Part shown: positions 48,101 through 63,304 of the stretch, one piece after another | Layout of the letters: every line of letters starts with the position of its first letter | Numbering within the stretch: the first letter of the stretch is position 1 | Assembly (NCBI GenBank): GCA_947462335.1 | Contig: OX381705.1 | Coordinates: forward strand, 4,020,703-4,084,702 | DNA: 64,000 nucleotides | Reading direction: 5' to 3' | Source of the DNA: Harmothoe impar | Lineage: Eukaryota > Annelida > Polychaeta > Phyllodocida > Polynoidae | Made by a program: the position numbers and the translations under genes | The notes under the pieces: generated by a model | What the model saw: only the letters and a program-made list of their open reading frames with translations | Databases searched by the model: none | What the model was told of the DNA's origin: nothing

Positions 48101-50885
48101 TTAAAGCAGTCTGCAGACTTCACAGGGTTAGACCACCATGCTGCCCTTACAGGGTCAATGCACCATGTGACCCATACAGGGTTAAAGCACTGTGCGGACC
48201 TCACGGCGTTAGACCACCATGCTGCCCTTACGGGGCACCATGCCACCCATACAGGGTTAAATCAGCTTGGTCTTTTTCACTCATTCTTTATTCTCCCTTT
48301 GAGTTTGTATTAAACAAACACATAGCCACCAAACCGGATTAAAAGTAAATGGGAATGCATAACTTTATATCAGCCATAGCATAATGGCCGCAGCTCCCTC
48401 GATTCTTGGCCGAATTTCAAAATTCGACCGTTCACGCGATGCCAATGAAGTACTGAACGTACCTGTGATGTCCAATTCCACCCTAGCTCTTTAGTTAATG
48501 ATTGGTGAGAGTCCGTAATCGCCGAACGTTAAAAACGAGAGTCGTTTTTTTCAATTAAAAATGTGTAGAAAAAAAAGTTCTCTATGGAATCTCGCGTTGT
48601 TGACATCAAACTAAGCGCATTGTCAACAGCGTTGTTGAGTGTAAATTTCAGAGAATAATTCTCAGTGGTTATCTCATGGCTGTTGATACAAGAAAAAATG
48701 TTTGTTAATTTTTCGCTGGATGACCAGCAAGAGTTTGGGCTTGAAGCACTAATCTTTTAAAATGCCTGAGTCGGGCGCTTACCCTGGCAGAATCCATTTG
48801 GACAAGGTTTAAAACGTTACCGAGCAGTGCGCTTTTCAAAACGGAGAGAAAGCCTATGGGACTTACCATAGTGAAGGCAGAGGGTATCCCCGGCTCGGTC
48901 TTTCTCCCGCAGCTCCCTTCCCGCGCCGTCCCGGCTGGAGTCGCTCGTCCGAGACGGCCTTGGGAGGTCCCCGAGGAACCGCGACCGGTCCGTTCGCCAC
49001 CTGGTGGCCCGTAGGGCTCACAGTTTGCAAGTTGCCGTTTGGGCGGCAAAAAACGAAAAAGGCGGCAAAACACCAACCGTGCCCATCGGCCCTACCACAG
49101 ACGGTCAGCATAGGGGAATAATTCCTGTTTCCGACGCACCCTTTCCCGAGGCCATTGGAACCCAGAATCTGCTGGGAGAGCATCCACTGCAAAATAGAGA
49201 ATATTCACCCTATGACTCTATGTACTCTCTGTAACTACAGGGTTAAAGCAGCATGCTGCCCACACAGGGTTAAAGCATCATGCAGCCCTTACAGGGTTAA
49301 AGCAGAATGCTGCCCTTACAGGGTTAAAGCAGCATGTGACCCATACAGGGTTAAAGCAGTCTGCAGACTTCACAGGGTTAGACCACCATGCTGCCCTTAC
49401 AGGGTCAATGCACCATGTGACCCATACAGGGTTAAAGCACTGTGCGGACCTCACGGCGTTAGACCACCATGCTGCCCTTACGGGGCACCATGCCACCCAT
49501 ACAGGGTTAAATCAGCTTGGTCTTTTTCACTCATTCTTTATTCTCCCTTTGAGTTTGTATTAAACAAACACATAGCCACCAAACTGGATTAAAAGTAAAT
49601 GGGAATGCATAACTTTATATCAGCCATAGCATAATGGCCGCAGCTCCCTCGATTCTTGGCCGAATTTCAAAATTCGACCGTTCACGCGATGCCAATGAAG
49701 TACTGAACCCACCTGTGATGTCCAATTCCACCCTAGCTCTTTAGTTAATGATTGGTGAGAGTCCGTAATCGCCGAACGTTAAAAACGAGAGTCGTTTTTT
49801 TCAATTAAAAATGTGTAGAAAAAAAAGTTCTCTATGGAATCTCGCGTTGTTGACATCAAACTAAGCGCATTGTCAACAGCGTTGTTGAGTGTAAATTTCA
49901 GAGAATAATTCTCAGTGGTTATCTCATGGCTGTTGATACAAGAAAAAATGTTTGTTAATTTTTCGCTGGACGACCATCAAGAGTTTGGGCTTGAAGCACT
50001 AATCTTTTAAAATGCCTGAGTCGGGCGCTTACCCTGGCAGAATCCATTTGGACAATGTTTAAAACGTTACCGAGCAGTGCGCTTTTCAAAACGGAGAGAA
50101 AGCCTATGGGACTTACCATAGTGAAGGCAGAGGGTATCCCCGGCTTGGTCTTTCTCCCGCAGCTCCCTTCCCGCGCCGTCCCGGCTGGAGTCGCTCGTCC
50201 GAGACGGCCTTGGGAGGTCCCCGAGGAACCTTGACCGGTCCGTTTGCCACCTGGTGGCCCGTAGGGCTCACAGTTTGCAAGTTGCCGTTTGGGCGGCAAA
50301 AAACGAAAAAGGCGGCAAAACACCAACCGTGCCCATCGGCCCTACCACAGACGGTCAGCATAGGGGAATAATTCCTGTTTCCGACGCACCCTTTCCCGAG
50401 GCCATTGGAACCCAGAATCTGCTGGGAGAGCATCCACTGCAAAATAGAGAATATTCACCCTATGACTCTATGTACTCTCTGTAACTACAGGGTTAAAGCA
50501 GCATGCTGCCCACACAGGGTTAAAGCATCATGCAGCCCTTACAGGGTTAAAGCAGAATGCTGCCCTTACAGGGTTAAAGCAGCATGTGACCCATACAGGG
50601 TTAAAGCAGTCTGCAGACTTCACCGGGTTAGACCACCATGCTGCCCTTACAGGGTCAATGCACCATGTGACCCATACAGGGTTAAAGCACTGTGCGGACC
50701 TCACGGCGTTAGACCACCATGCTGCCCTTACGGGGCACCATGCCACCCATACAGGGTTAAATCAGCTTGGTCTTTTTCACTCATTCTTTATTCTTCCTTT
50801 GAGTTTGTATTAAACAAACACATAGCCACCAAACTGGATTAAAAGTAAATGGGAATGCATAACTTTATATCAGCCATAGCATAAT

Positions 50886-53331
50886 GGCCGCAGCTCCCTC
50901 GATTCTTGGCCGAATTTCAAAATTCGACCGTTCACGCGATGCCAATGAAGTACTGAACCCACCTGTGATGTCCAATTCCACCCTAGCTCTTTAGTTAATG
51001 ATTGGTGAGAGTCCGTAATCGCCGAACGTTAAAAACGAGAGTCGTTTTTTTCAATTAAAAATGTGTAGAAAAAAAAGTTCTCTATGGAATCTCGCGTTGT
51101 TGACATCAAACTAAGCGCATTGTCAACAGCGTTGTTGAGTGTAAATTTCAGAGAATAATTCTCAGTGGTTATCTCATGGCTGTTGATACAAGAAAAAATG
51201 TTTGTTAATTTTTCGCTGGACGACCAGCAAGAGTTTGGGCTTGAAGCACTAATCTTTTAAAATGCCTGAGTCGGGCGCTTACCCTGGCAGAATCCATTTG
51301 GACAAGGTTTAAAACGTTACCGAGCAGTGCGCTTTTCAAAACGGAAAGAAAGCCTATGGGACTTACCATAGTGAAGGCAGAGGGTATCCCCGGCTCGGTC
51401 TTTCTCCCGCAGCTCCCTTCCCGCGCCGTCCCGGCTGGAGTCGCTCGTCCGAGACGGCCTTGGGAGGTCCCCGAGGAACCGCGACCGGTCCGTTCGCCAC
51501 CTGGTGGCCCGTAGGGCTCACAGTTTGCAAGTTGCCGTTTGGGCGGCAAAAAACGAAAAAGGCGGCAAGACACCAACCGTGCCCATCGGCCCTACCACAG
51601 ACGGTCAGCATAGGGGAATAATTCCTGTTTCCGACGCACCCTTTCCCGAGGCCATTGGAACCCAGAATCTGCTGGGAGAGCATCCACTGCAAAATAGAGA
51701 ATATTCACCCTATGACTCTATGTACTCTCTGTAACTACAGGGTTAAAGCAGCATGCTGCCCACACAGGGTTAAAGCATCATGCAGCCCTTACAGGGTTAA
51801 AGCAGCATGTGACCCATACAGGGTTAAAGCAGTCTGCAGACTTCACCGGGTTAGACCACCATGCTGCCCTTACAGGGTCAATGCACCATGTGACCCATAC
51901 AGGGTTAAAGCACTGTGCGGACCTCACGGCGTTAGACCACCATGCTGCCCTTACGGGGCACCATGCCACCCATACAGGGTTAAATCAGCTTGGTCTTTTT
52001 CACTCATTCTTTATTCTCCCTTTGAGTTTGTATTAAACAAACACATAGCCACCAAACTGGATTAAAAGTAAATGGGAATGCATAACTTTATATCAGCCAT
52101 AGCATAATGGCCGCAGCTCCCTCGATTCTTGGCCGAATTTCAAAATTCGACCGTTCACGCGATGCCAATGAAGTACTGAACCCACCTGTGATGTCCAATT
52201 CCACCCTAGCTCTTTAGTTAATGATTGGTGAGAGTCCGTAATCGCCGAACGTTAAAAACGAGAGTCGTTTTTTTCAATTAAAAATGTGTAGAAAAAAAAG
52301 TTCTCTATGGAATCTCGCGTTGTTGACATCAAACTAAGCGCATTGTCAACAGCGTTGTTGAGTGTAAATTTCAGAGAATAATTCTCAGTGGTTATCTCAT
52401 GGCTGTTGATACAAGAAAAAATGTTTGTTAATTTTTCGCTGGACGACCAGCAAGAGTTTGGGCTTGAAGCACTAATCTTTTAAAATGCCTGAGTCGGGCG
52501 CTTACCCTGGCAGAATCCATTTGGACAAGGTTTAAAACGTTACCGAGCAGTGCGCTTTTCAAAACGGAAAGAAAGCCTATGGGACTTACCATAGTGAAGG
52601 CAGAGGGTATCCCCGGCTCGGTCTTTCTCCCGCAGCTCCCTTCCCGCGCCGTCCCGGCTGGAGTCGCTCGTCCGAGACGGCCTTGGGAGGTCCCCGAGGA
52701 ACCGCGACCGGTCCGTTCGCCACCTGGTGGCCCGTAGGGCTCACAGTTTGCAAGTTGCCGTTTGGGCGGCAAAAAACGAAAAAGGCGGCAAGACACCAAC
52801 CGTGCCCATCGGCCCTACCACAGACGGTCAGCATAGGGGAATAATTCCTGTTTCCGACGCACCCTTTCCCGAGGCCATTGGAACCCAGAATCTGCTGGGA
52901 GAGCATCCACTGCAAAATAGAGAATATTCACCCTATGACTCTATGTACTCTCTGTAACTACAGGGTTAAAGCAGCATGCTGCCCACACAGGGTTAAAGCA
53001 TCATGCAGCCCTTACAGGGTTAAAGCAGCATGTGACCCATACAGGGTTAAAGCAGTCTGCAGACTTCACCGGGTTAGACCACCATGCTGCCCTTACAGGG
53101 TCAATGCACCATGTGACCCATACAGGGTTAAAGCACTGTGCGGACCTCACGGCGTTAGACCACCATGCTGCCCTTACGGGGCACCATGCCACCCATACAG
53201 GGTTAAATCAGCTTGGTCTTTTTCACTCATTCTTTATTCTCCCTTTGAGTTTGTATTAAACAAACACATAGCCACCAAACTGGATTAAAAGTAAATGGGA
53301 ATGCATAACTTTATATCAGCCATAGCATAAT
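50886..53331. repeat. Two adjacent near-identical 1223-bp units
   Basis: Units 50886-52108 and 52109-53331 both lack the same 27-bp minisatellite copy and share the private GGCGGCAAGACACC (elsewhere GGCGGCAAAACACC). No other copies carry that variant, so the pair is a very recent single-unit duplication. Confidence 0.9.
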
Positions 53332-56300
53332 GGCCGCAGCTCCCTCGATTCTTGGCCGAATTTCAAAATTCGACCGTTCACGCGATGCCAATGAAGTACT
53401 GAACGTACCTGTGATGTCCAATTCCACCCTAGCTCTTTAGTTAATGATTGGTGAGAGTCCGTAATCGCCGAACGTTAAAAACGAGAGTCGTTTATTTCAA
53501 TTAAAAATGTGTAGAAAAAAAAGTTCTCTATGGAATCTCGCGTTGTTGACATCAAACTAAGCGCATTGTCAACAGCGTTGTTGAGTGTAAATTTCAGAGA
53601 ATAATTCTCAGTGGTTATCTCATGGCTGTTGATACAAGAAAAAATGTTTGTTAATTTTTCGCTGGACAACCATCAAGAGTTTGGGCTTGAAGCACTAATC
53701 TTTTAAAATGCCTGAGTCGGGCGCTTACCCTGGCAGAATCCATTTGGACAAGGTTTAAAACGTTACCGAGCAGTGCGCTTTTCAAAACGGAAAGAAAGCC
53801 TATGGGACTTACCATAGTGAAGGCAGAGGGTATCCCCGGCTCGGTCTTTCTCCCGCAGCTCCCTTCCCGCGCCGTCCCGGCTGGAGTCGCTCGTCCGAGA
53901 CGGCCTTGGGAGGTCCCCGAGGAACCTTGACCGGTCCGTTCGCCACCTGGTGGCCCGTAGGGCTCACAGTTTGCAAGTTGCCGTTTGGGCGGCAAAAAAC
54001 GAAAAAGGCGGCAAAACACCAACCGTGCCCATCGGCCCTACCACAGACGGTCAGCATAGGGGAATAATTCCTGTTTCCGACGCACCCTTTCCCGAGGCCA
54101 TTGGAACCCAGAATCTGCTGGGAGAGCATCCACTGCAAAATAGAGAATATTCACCCTATGACTCTATGTACTCTCTGTAACTACAGGGTTAAAGCAGCAT
54201 GCTGCCCACACAGGGTTAAAGCATCATGCAGCCCTTACAGGGTTAAAGCAGAATGCTGCCCTTACAGGGTTAAAGCAGCATGTGACCCATACAGGGTTAA
54301 AGCAGTCTGCAGACTTCACAGGGTTAGACCACCATGCTGCCCTTACAGGGTCAATGCACCATGTGACCCATACAGGGTTAAAGCACTGTGCGGACCTCAC
54401 GGCGTTAGACCACCATGCTGCCCTTACGGGGCACCATGCCACCCATACAGGGTTAAATCAGCTTGGTCTTTTTCACTCATTCTTTATTCTCCCTTTGAGT
54501 TTGTATTAAACAAACACATAGCCACCAAACCGGATTAAAAGTAAATGGGAATGCATAACTTTATATCAGCCATAGCATAATGGCCGCAGCTCCCTCGATT
54601 CTTGGCTGAATTTCAAAATTCGACCGTTCACGCGATGCCAATGAAGTACTGAACCCACCTGTGATGTCCAATTCCACCCTAGCTCTTTAGTTAATGATTG
54701 GTGAGAGTCCGTAATCGCCGAACGTTAAAAACGAGAGTCGTTTTTTTCAATTAAAAATGTGTAGAAAAAAAAGTTCTCTATGGAATCTCGCGTTATTGAC
54801 ATCAAACTAAGCGCATTGTCAACAGCGTTGTTGAGTGTAAATTTCAGAGAATAATTCTCAGTGGTTATCTCATGGCTGTTGATACAAGAAAAAATGTTTG
54901 TTAATTTTTCGCTGGACGACCAGCAAGAGTTTGGGCTTGAAGCACTAATCTTTTAAAATGCCTGAGTCGGGCGCTTACCCTGGCAGAATCCATTTGGACA
55001 AGGTTTAAAACGTTACCGAGCAGTGCGCTTTTCAAAACGGAAAGAAAGCCTATGGGACTTACCATAGTGAAGGCAGAGGGTATCCCTGGCTCGGTCTTTC
55101 TCCCGCAGCTCCCTTCCCGCGCCGTCCCGGCTGGAGTCGCTCGTCCGAGACGGCCTTGGGAGGTCCCCGAGGAACCGCGACCGGTCCGTTCGCCACCTGG
55201 TGGCCCGTAGGGCTCACAGTTTGCAAGTTGCCGTTTGGGCGGCAAAAAACGAAAAAGGCGGCAAAACACCAACCGTGCCCATCGGCCCTACCACAGACGG
55301 TCAGCATAGGGGAATAATTCCTGTTTCCGACGCACCCTTTCCCGAGGCCATTGGAACCCAGAATCTGCTGGGAGAGCATCCACTGCAAAATAGAGAATAT
55401 TCACCCTATGACTCTATGTACTCTCTGTAACTACAGGGTTAAAGCAGCATGCTGCCCACACAGGGTTAAAGCATCATGCAGCCCTTACAGGGTTAAAGCA
55501 GAATGCTGCCCTTACAGGGTTAAAGCAGCATGTGACCCATACAGGGTTAAAGCAGTCTGCAGACTTCACAGGGTTAGACCACCATGCTGCCCTTACAGGG
55601 TCAATGCACCATGTGACCCATACAGGGTTAAAGCACTGTGCGGACCTCACGGCGTTAGACCACCATGCTGCCCTTACGGGGCACCATGCCACCCATACAG
55701 GGTTAAATCAGCTTGGTCTTTTTCACTCATTCTTTATTCTCCCTTTGAGTTTGTATTAAACAAACACATAGCCACCAAACCGGATTAAAAGTAAATGGGA
55801 ATGCATAACTTTATATCAGCCATAGCATAATGGCCGCAGCTCCCTCGATTCTTGGCTGAATTTCAAAATTCGACCGTTCACGCGATGCCAATGAAGTACT
55901 GAACCCACCTGTGATGTCCAATTCCACCCTAGCTCTTTAGTTAATGATTGGTGAGAGTCCGTAATCGCCGAACGTTAAAAACGAGAGTCGTTTTTTTCAA
56001 TTAAAAATGTGTAGAAAAAAAAGTTCTCTATGGAATCTCGCGTTGTTGACATCAAACTAAGCGCATTGTCAACAGCGTTGTTGAGTGTAAATTTCAGAGA
56101 ATAATTCTCAGTGGTTATCTCATGGCTGTTGATACAAGAAAAAATGTTTGTTAATTTTTCGCTGGACGACCAGCAAGAGTTTGGGCTTGAAGCACTAATC
56201 TTTTAAAATGCCTGAGTCGGGCGCTTACCCTGGCAGAATCCATTTGGACAAGGTTTAAAACGTTACCGAGCAGTGCGCTTTTCAAAACGGAAAGAAAGCC

Positions 56301-59300
56301 TATGGGACTTACCATAGTGAAGGCAGAGGGTATCCCTGGCTCGGTCTTTCTCCCGCAGCTCCCTTCCCGCGCCGTCCCGGCTGGAGTCGCTCGTCCGAGA
56401 CGGCCTTGGGAGGTCCCCGAGGAACCGCGACCGGTCCGTTCGCCACCTGGTGGCCCGTAGGGCTCACAGTTTGCAAGTTGCCGTTTGGGCGGCAAAAAAC
56501 GAAAAAGGCGGCAAAACACCAACCGTGCCCATCGGCCCTACCACAGACGGTCAGCATAGGGGAATAATTCCTGTTTCCGACGCACCCTTTCCCGAGGCCA
56601 TTGGAACCCAGAATCTGCTGGGAGAGCATCCACTGCAAAATAGAGAATATTCACCCTATGACTCTATGTACTCTCTGTAACTACAGGGTTAAAGCAGCAT
56701 GCTGCCCACACAGGGTTAAAGCATCATGCAGCCCTTACAGGGTTAAAGCAGAATGCTGCCCTTACAGGGTTAAAGCAGCATGTGACCCATACAGGGTTAA
56801 AGCAGTCTGCAGACTTCACAGGGTTAGACCACCATGCTGCCCTTACAGGGTCAATGCACCATGTGACCCATACAGGGTTAAAGCACTGTGCGGACCTCAC
56901 GGCGTTAGACCACCATGCTGCCCTTACGGGGCACCATGCCACCCATACAGGGTTAAATCAGCTTGGTCTTTTTCACTCATTCTTTATTCTCCCTTTGAGT
57001 TTGTATTAAACAAACACATAGCCACCAAACCGGATTAAAAGTAAATGGGAATGCATAACTTTATATCAGCCATAGCATAATGGCCGCAGCTCCCTCGATT
57101 CTTGGCTGAATTTCAATATTCGACCGTTCACGCGATGCCAATGAAGTACTGAACCCACCTGTGATGTCCAATTCCACCCTAGCTCTTTAGTTAATGATTG
57201 GTGAGAGTCCGTAATCGCCGAACGTTAAAAACGAGAGTCGTTTTTTTCAATTAAAAATGTGTAGAAAAAAAAGTTCTCTATGGAATCTCGCGTTGTTGAC
57301 ATCAAACTAAGCGCATTGTCAACAGCGTTGTTGAGTGTAAATTTCAGAGAATAATTCTCAGTGGTTATCTCATGGCTGTTGATACAAGAAAAAATGTTTG
57401 TTAATTTTTCGCTGGACGACCAGCAAGAGTTTGGGCTTGAAGCACTAATCTTTTAAAATGCCTGAGTCGGGCGCTTACCCTGGCAGAATCCATTTGGACA
57501 AGGTTTAAAACGTTACCGAGCAGTGCGCTTTTCAAAACGGAAAGAAAGCCTATGGGACTTACCATAGTGAAGGCAGAGGGTATCCCCGGCTCGGTCTTTC
57601 TCCCGCAGCTCCCTTCCCGCGCCGTCCCGGCTGGAGTCGCTCGTCCGAGACGGCCTTGGGAGGTCCCCGAGGAACCGCGACCGGTCCGTTCGCCACCTGG
57701 TGGCCCGTAGGGCTCACAGTTTGCAAGTTGCCGTTTGGGCGGCAAAAAACGAAAAAGGCGGCAAAACACCAACCGTGCCCATCGGCCCTACCACAGACGG
57801 TCAGCATAGGGGAATAATTCCTGTTTCCGACGCACCCTTTCCCGAGGCCATTGGAACCCAGAATCTGCTGGGAGAGCATCCACTGCAAAATAGAGAATAT
57901 TCACCCTATGACTCTATGTACTCTCTGTAACTACAGGGTTAAAGCAGCATGCTGCCCACACAGGGTTAAAGCATCATGCAGCCCTTACAGGGTTAAAGCA
58001 GAATGCTGCCCTTACAGGGTTAAAGCAGCATGTGACCCATACAGGGTTAAAGCAGTCTGCAGACTTCACCGGGTTAGACCACCATGCTGCCCTTACAGGG
58101 TCAATGCACCATGTGACCCATACAGGGTTAAAGCACTGTGCGGACCTCACGGCGTTAGACCACCATGCTGCCCTTACGGGGCACCATGCCACCCATACAG
58201 GGTTAAATCAGCTTGGTCTTTTTCACTCATTCTTTATTCTCCCTTTGAGTTTGTATTAAACAAACACATAGCCACCAAACTGGATTAAAAGTAAATGGGA
58301 ATGCATAACTTTATATCAGCCATAGCATAATGGCCGCAGCTCCCTCGATTCTTGGCCGAATTTCAAAATTCGACCGTTCACGCGATGCCAATGAAGTACT
58401 GAACCCACCTGTGATGTCCAATTCCACCCTAGCTCTTTAGTTAATGATTGGTGAGAGTCCGTAATCGCCGAACGTTAAAAACGAGAGTCGTTTTTTTCAA
58501 TTAAAAATGTGTAGAAAAAAAAGTTCTCTATGGAATCTCGCGTTGTTGACATCAAACTAAGCGCATTGTCAACAGCGTTGTTGAGTGTAAATTTCAGAGA
58601 ATAATTCTCAGTGGTTATCTCATGGCTGTTGATACAAGAAAAAATGTTTGTTAATTTTTCGCTGGACGACCATCAAGAGTTTGGGCTTGAAGCACTAATC
58701 TTTTAAAATGCCTGAGTCGGGCGCTTACCCTGGCAGAATCCATTTGGACAAGGTTTAAAACGTTACCGAGCAGTGCGCTTTTCAAAACGGAAAGAAAGCC
58801 TATGGGACTTACCATAGTGAAGGCAGAGGGTATCCCCGGCTCGGTCTTTCTCCCGCAGCTCCCTTCCCGCGCCGTCCCGGCTGGAGTCGCTCGTCCGAGA
58901 CGGCCTTGGGAGGTCCCCGAGGAACCGCGACCGGTCCGTTCGCCACCTGGTGGCCCGTAGGGCTCACAGTTTGCAAGTTGCCGTTTGGGCGGCAAAAAAC
59001 GAAAAAGGCGGCAAAACACCAACCGTGCCCATCGGCCCTACCACAGACGGTCAGCATAGGGGAATAATTCCTGTTTCCGACGCACCCTTTCCCGAGGCCA
59101 TTGGAACCCAGAATCTGCTGGGAGAGCATCCACTGCAAAATAGAGAATATTCACCCTATGACTCTATGTACTCTCTGTAACTACAGGGTTAAAGCAGCAT
59201 GCTGCCCACACAGGGTTAAAGCATCATGCAGCCCTTACAGGGTTAAAGCAGAATGCTGCCCTTACAGGGTTAAAGCAGCATGTGACCCATACAGGGTTAA

Positions 59301-60831
59301 AGCAGTCTGCAGACTTCACCGGGTTAGACCACCATGCTGCCCTTACAGGGTCAATGCACCATGTGACCCATACAGGGTTAAAGCACTGTGCGGACCTCAC
59401 GGCGTTAGACCACCATGCTGCCCTTACGGGGCACCATGCCACCCATACAGGGTTAAATCAGCTTGGTCTTTTTCACTCATTCTTTATTCTCCCTTTGAGT
59501 TTGTATTAAACAAACACATAGCCACCAAACTGGATTAAAAGTAAATGGGAATGCATAACTTTATATCAGCCATAGCATAATGGCCGCAGCTCCCTCGATT
59601 CTTGGCCGAATTTCAAAATTCGACCGTTCACGCGATGCCAATGAAGTACTGAACCCACCTGTGATGTCCAATTCCACCCTAGCTCTTTAGTTAATGATTG
59701 GTGAGAGTCCGTAATCGCCGAACGTTAAAAACGAGAGTCGTTTTTTTCAATTAAAAATGTGTAGAAAAAAAAGTTCTCTATGGAATCTCGCGTTGTTGAC
59801 ATCAAACTAAGCGCATTGTCAACAGCGTTGTTGAGTGTAAATTTCAGAGAATAATTCTCAGTGGTTATCTCATGGCTGTTGATACAAGAAAAAATGTTTG
59901 TTAATTTTTCGCTGGACGACCATCAAGAGTTTGGGCTTGAAGCACTAATTTTTTAAAATGCCTGAGTCGGGCGCTTACCCTGGCAGAATCCATTTGGACA
60001 AGGTTTAAAACGTTACCGAGCAGTGCGCTTTTCAAAACGGAAAGAAAGCCTATGGGACTTACCATAGTGAAGGCAGAGGGTATCCCCGGCTCGGTCTTTC
60101 TCCCGCAGCTCCCTTCCCGCGCCGTCCCGGCTGGAGTCGCTCGTCCGAGACGGCCTTGGGAGGTCCCCGAGGAACCGCGACCGGTCCGTTCGCCACCTGG
60201 TGGCCCGTAGGGCTCACAGTTTGCAAGTTGCCGTTTGGGCGGCAAAAAACGAAAAAGGCGGCAAAACACCAACCGTGCCCATCGGCCCTACCACAGACAG
60301 TCAGCATAGGGGAATAATTCCTGTTTCCGACGCAACCTTTCCCGAGGCCATTGGAACCCAGAATCTGCTGGGAGAGCATCCACTGCAAAATAGAGAATAT
60401 TCACCCTATGACTCTATGTACTCTCTGTAACTACAGGGTTAAAGCAGCATGCTGCCCACACAGGGTTAAAGCATCATGCAGCCCTTACAGGGTTAAAGCA
60501 GAATGCTGCCCTTACAGGGTTAAAGCAGCATGTGACCCATACAGGGTTAAAGCAGTCTGCAGACTTCACAGGGTTAGACCACCATGCTGCCCTTACAGGG
60601 TCAATGCACCATGTGACCCATACAGGGTTAAAGCACTGTGCGGACCTCACGGCGTTAGACCACCATGCTGCCCTTACGGGGCACCATGCCACCCATACAG
60701 GGTTAAATCAGCTTGGTCTTTTTCACTCATTCTTTATTCTCCCTTTGAGTTTGTATTAAACAAACACATAGCCACCAAACTGGATTAAAAGTAAATGGGA
60801 ATGCATAACTTTATATCAGCCATAGCATAAT

Positions 60832-62054
60832 GGCCGCAGCTCCCTCGATTCTTGGCCGAATTTCAAAATTCGACCGTTCACGCGATGCCAATGAAGTACT
60901 GAATCCACCTGTGATGTCCAATTCCACCCTAGCTCTTTAGTTAATGATTGGTGAGAGTCCGTAATCGCCGAACGTTAAAAACGAGAGTCGTTTTTTTCAA
61001 TTAAAAATGTGTAGAAAAAAAAGTTCTCTATGGAATCTCGCGTTGTTGACATCAAACTAAGCGCATTGTCAACAGCGTTGTTGAGTGTAAATTTCAGAGA
61101 ATAATTCTCAGTGGTTATCTCATGGCTGTTGATACAAGAAAAAATGTTTGTTAATTTTTCGCTGGACGACCATCAAGAGTTTGGGCTTGAAGCACTAATC
61201 TTTTAAAATGCCTGAGTCGGGCGCTTACCCTGGCAGAATCCATTTGGACAAGGTTTAAAACGTTACCGAGCAGTGCGCTTTTCAAAACGGAAAGAAAGCC
61301 TATGGGACTTACCATAGTGAAGGCAGAGGGTATCCCCGGCTCGGTCTTTCTCCCGCAGCTCCCTTCCCGCGCCGTCCCGGCTGGAGTCGCTCGTCCGAGA
61401 CGGCCTTGGGAGGTCCCCGAGGAACCGCGACCGGTCCGTTCGCCACCTGGTGGCCCGTAGGGCTCACAGTTTGCAAGTTGCCGTTTGGGCGGCAAAAAAC
61501 GAAAAAGGCGGCAAAACACCAACCGTGCCCATCGGCCCTACCACAGACGGTCAGCATAGGGGAATAATTCCTGTTTCCGACGCACCCTTTCCCGAGGCCA
61601 TTGGAACCCAGAATCTGCTGGGAGAGCATCCACTGCAAAATAGAGAATATTCACCCTATGACTCTATGTACTCTCTGTAACTACAGGGTTAAAGCAGCAT
61701 GCTGCCCACACAGGGTTAAAGCATCATGCAGCCCTTACAGGGTTAAAGCAGCATGTGACCCATACAGGGTTAAAGCAGTCTGCAGACTTCACCGGGTTAG
61801 ACCACCATGCTGCCCTTACAGGGTCAATGCACCATGTGACCCATACAGGGTTAAAGCACTGTGCGGACCTCACGGCGTTAGACCACCATGCTGCCCTTAC
61901 GGGGCACCATGCCACCCATACAGGGTTAAATCAGCTCGGTCTTTTTCACTCATTCTTTATTCTCCCTTTGAGTTTGTATTAAACAAACACATAGCCACCA
62001 AACTGGATTAAAAGTAAATGGGAATGCATAACTTTATATCAGCCATAGCATAAT
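60832..62054. repeat. 1223-bp chimeric unit
   Basis: The left part carries GAATCCACC, seen only here and in unit 45885, and follows unit 59582, which like unit 44635 has GACGCAACC. The right part has ATCTTTTAAAA, the 27-bp deletion and AGCTCGGTC of unit 40912. It is followed by two units (62055, 63305) with the variants of 42135 and 43385. The switch lies between about 60910 and 61720. Confidence 0.75.
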
Positions 62055-63304
62055 GGCCGCAGCTCCCTCGATTCTTGGCCGAATTTCAAAATTCGACCGT
62101 TCACGCGATGCCAATGAAGTACTGAACCCACCTGTGATGTCCAATTCCACCCTAGCTCTTTAGTTAATGATTGGTGAGAGTCCGTAATCGCCGAACGTTA
62201 AAAACGAGAGTCGTTTTTTTCAATTAAAAATGTGTAGAAAAAAAAGTTCTCTATGGAATCTCGCGTTATTGACATCAAACTAAGCGCATTGTCAACAGCG
62301 TTGTTGAGTGTAAATTTCAGAGAATAATTCTCAGTGGTTATCTCATGGCTGTTGATACAAGAAAAAATGTTTGTTAATTTTTCGCTGGACGACCATCAAG
62401 AGTTTGGGCTTGAAGCACTAATTTTTTAAAATGCCTGAGTCGGGCGCTTACCCTGGCAGAATCCATTCGGACAAGGTTTAAAACGTTACCGAGCAGTGCG
62501 CTTTTCAAAACGGAAAGAAAGCCTATGGGACTTACCATAGTGAAGGCAGAGGGTATCCCCGGCTCGGTCTTTCTCCCGCAGCTCCCTTCCCGCGCCGTCC
62601 CGGCTGGAGTCGCTCGTCCGAGACGGCCTTGGGAGGTCCCCGAGGAACCGCGACCGGTCCGTTCGCCACCTGGTGGCCCGTAGGGCTCACAGTTTGCAAG
62701 TTGCCGTTTGGGCGGCAAAAAACGAAAAAGGCGGCAAAACACCAACCGTGCCCATCGGCCCTACCACAGACGGTCAGCATAGGGGAATAATTCCTGTTTC
62801 CGACGCACCCTTTCCCGAGGCCATTGGAACCCAGAATCTGCTGGGAGAGCATCCACTGCAAAATAGAGAATATTCACCCTATGACTCTATGTACTCTCTG
62901 TAACTACAGGGTTAAAGCAGCATGCTGCCCACACAGGGTTAAAGCATCATGCAGCCCTTACAGGGTTAAAGCAGAATGCTGCCCTTACAGGGTTAAAGCA
63001 GCATGTGACCCATACAGGGTTAAAGCAGTCTGCAGACTTCACAGGGTTAGACCACCATGCTGCCCTTACAGGGTCAATGCACCATGTGACCCATACAGGG
63101 TTAAAGCACTGTGCGGACCTCACGGCGTTAGACCACCATGCTGCCCTTACGGGGCACCATGCCACCCATACAGGGTTAAATCAGCTTGGTCTTTTTCACT
63201 CATTCTTTATTCTCCCTTTGAGTTTGTATTAAACAAACACATAGCCACCAAACTGGATTAAAAGTAAATGGGAATGCATAACTTTATATCAGCCATAGCA
63301 TAAT

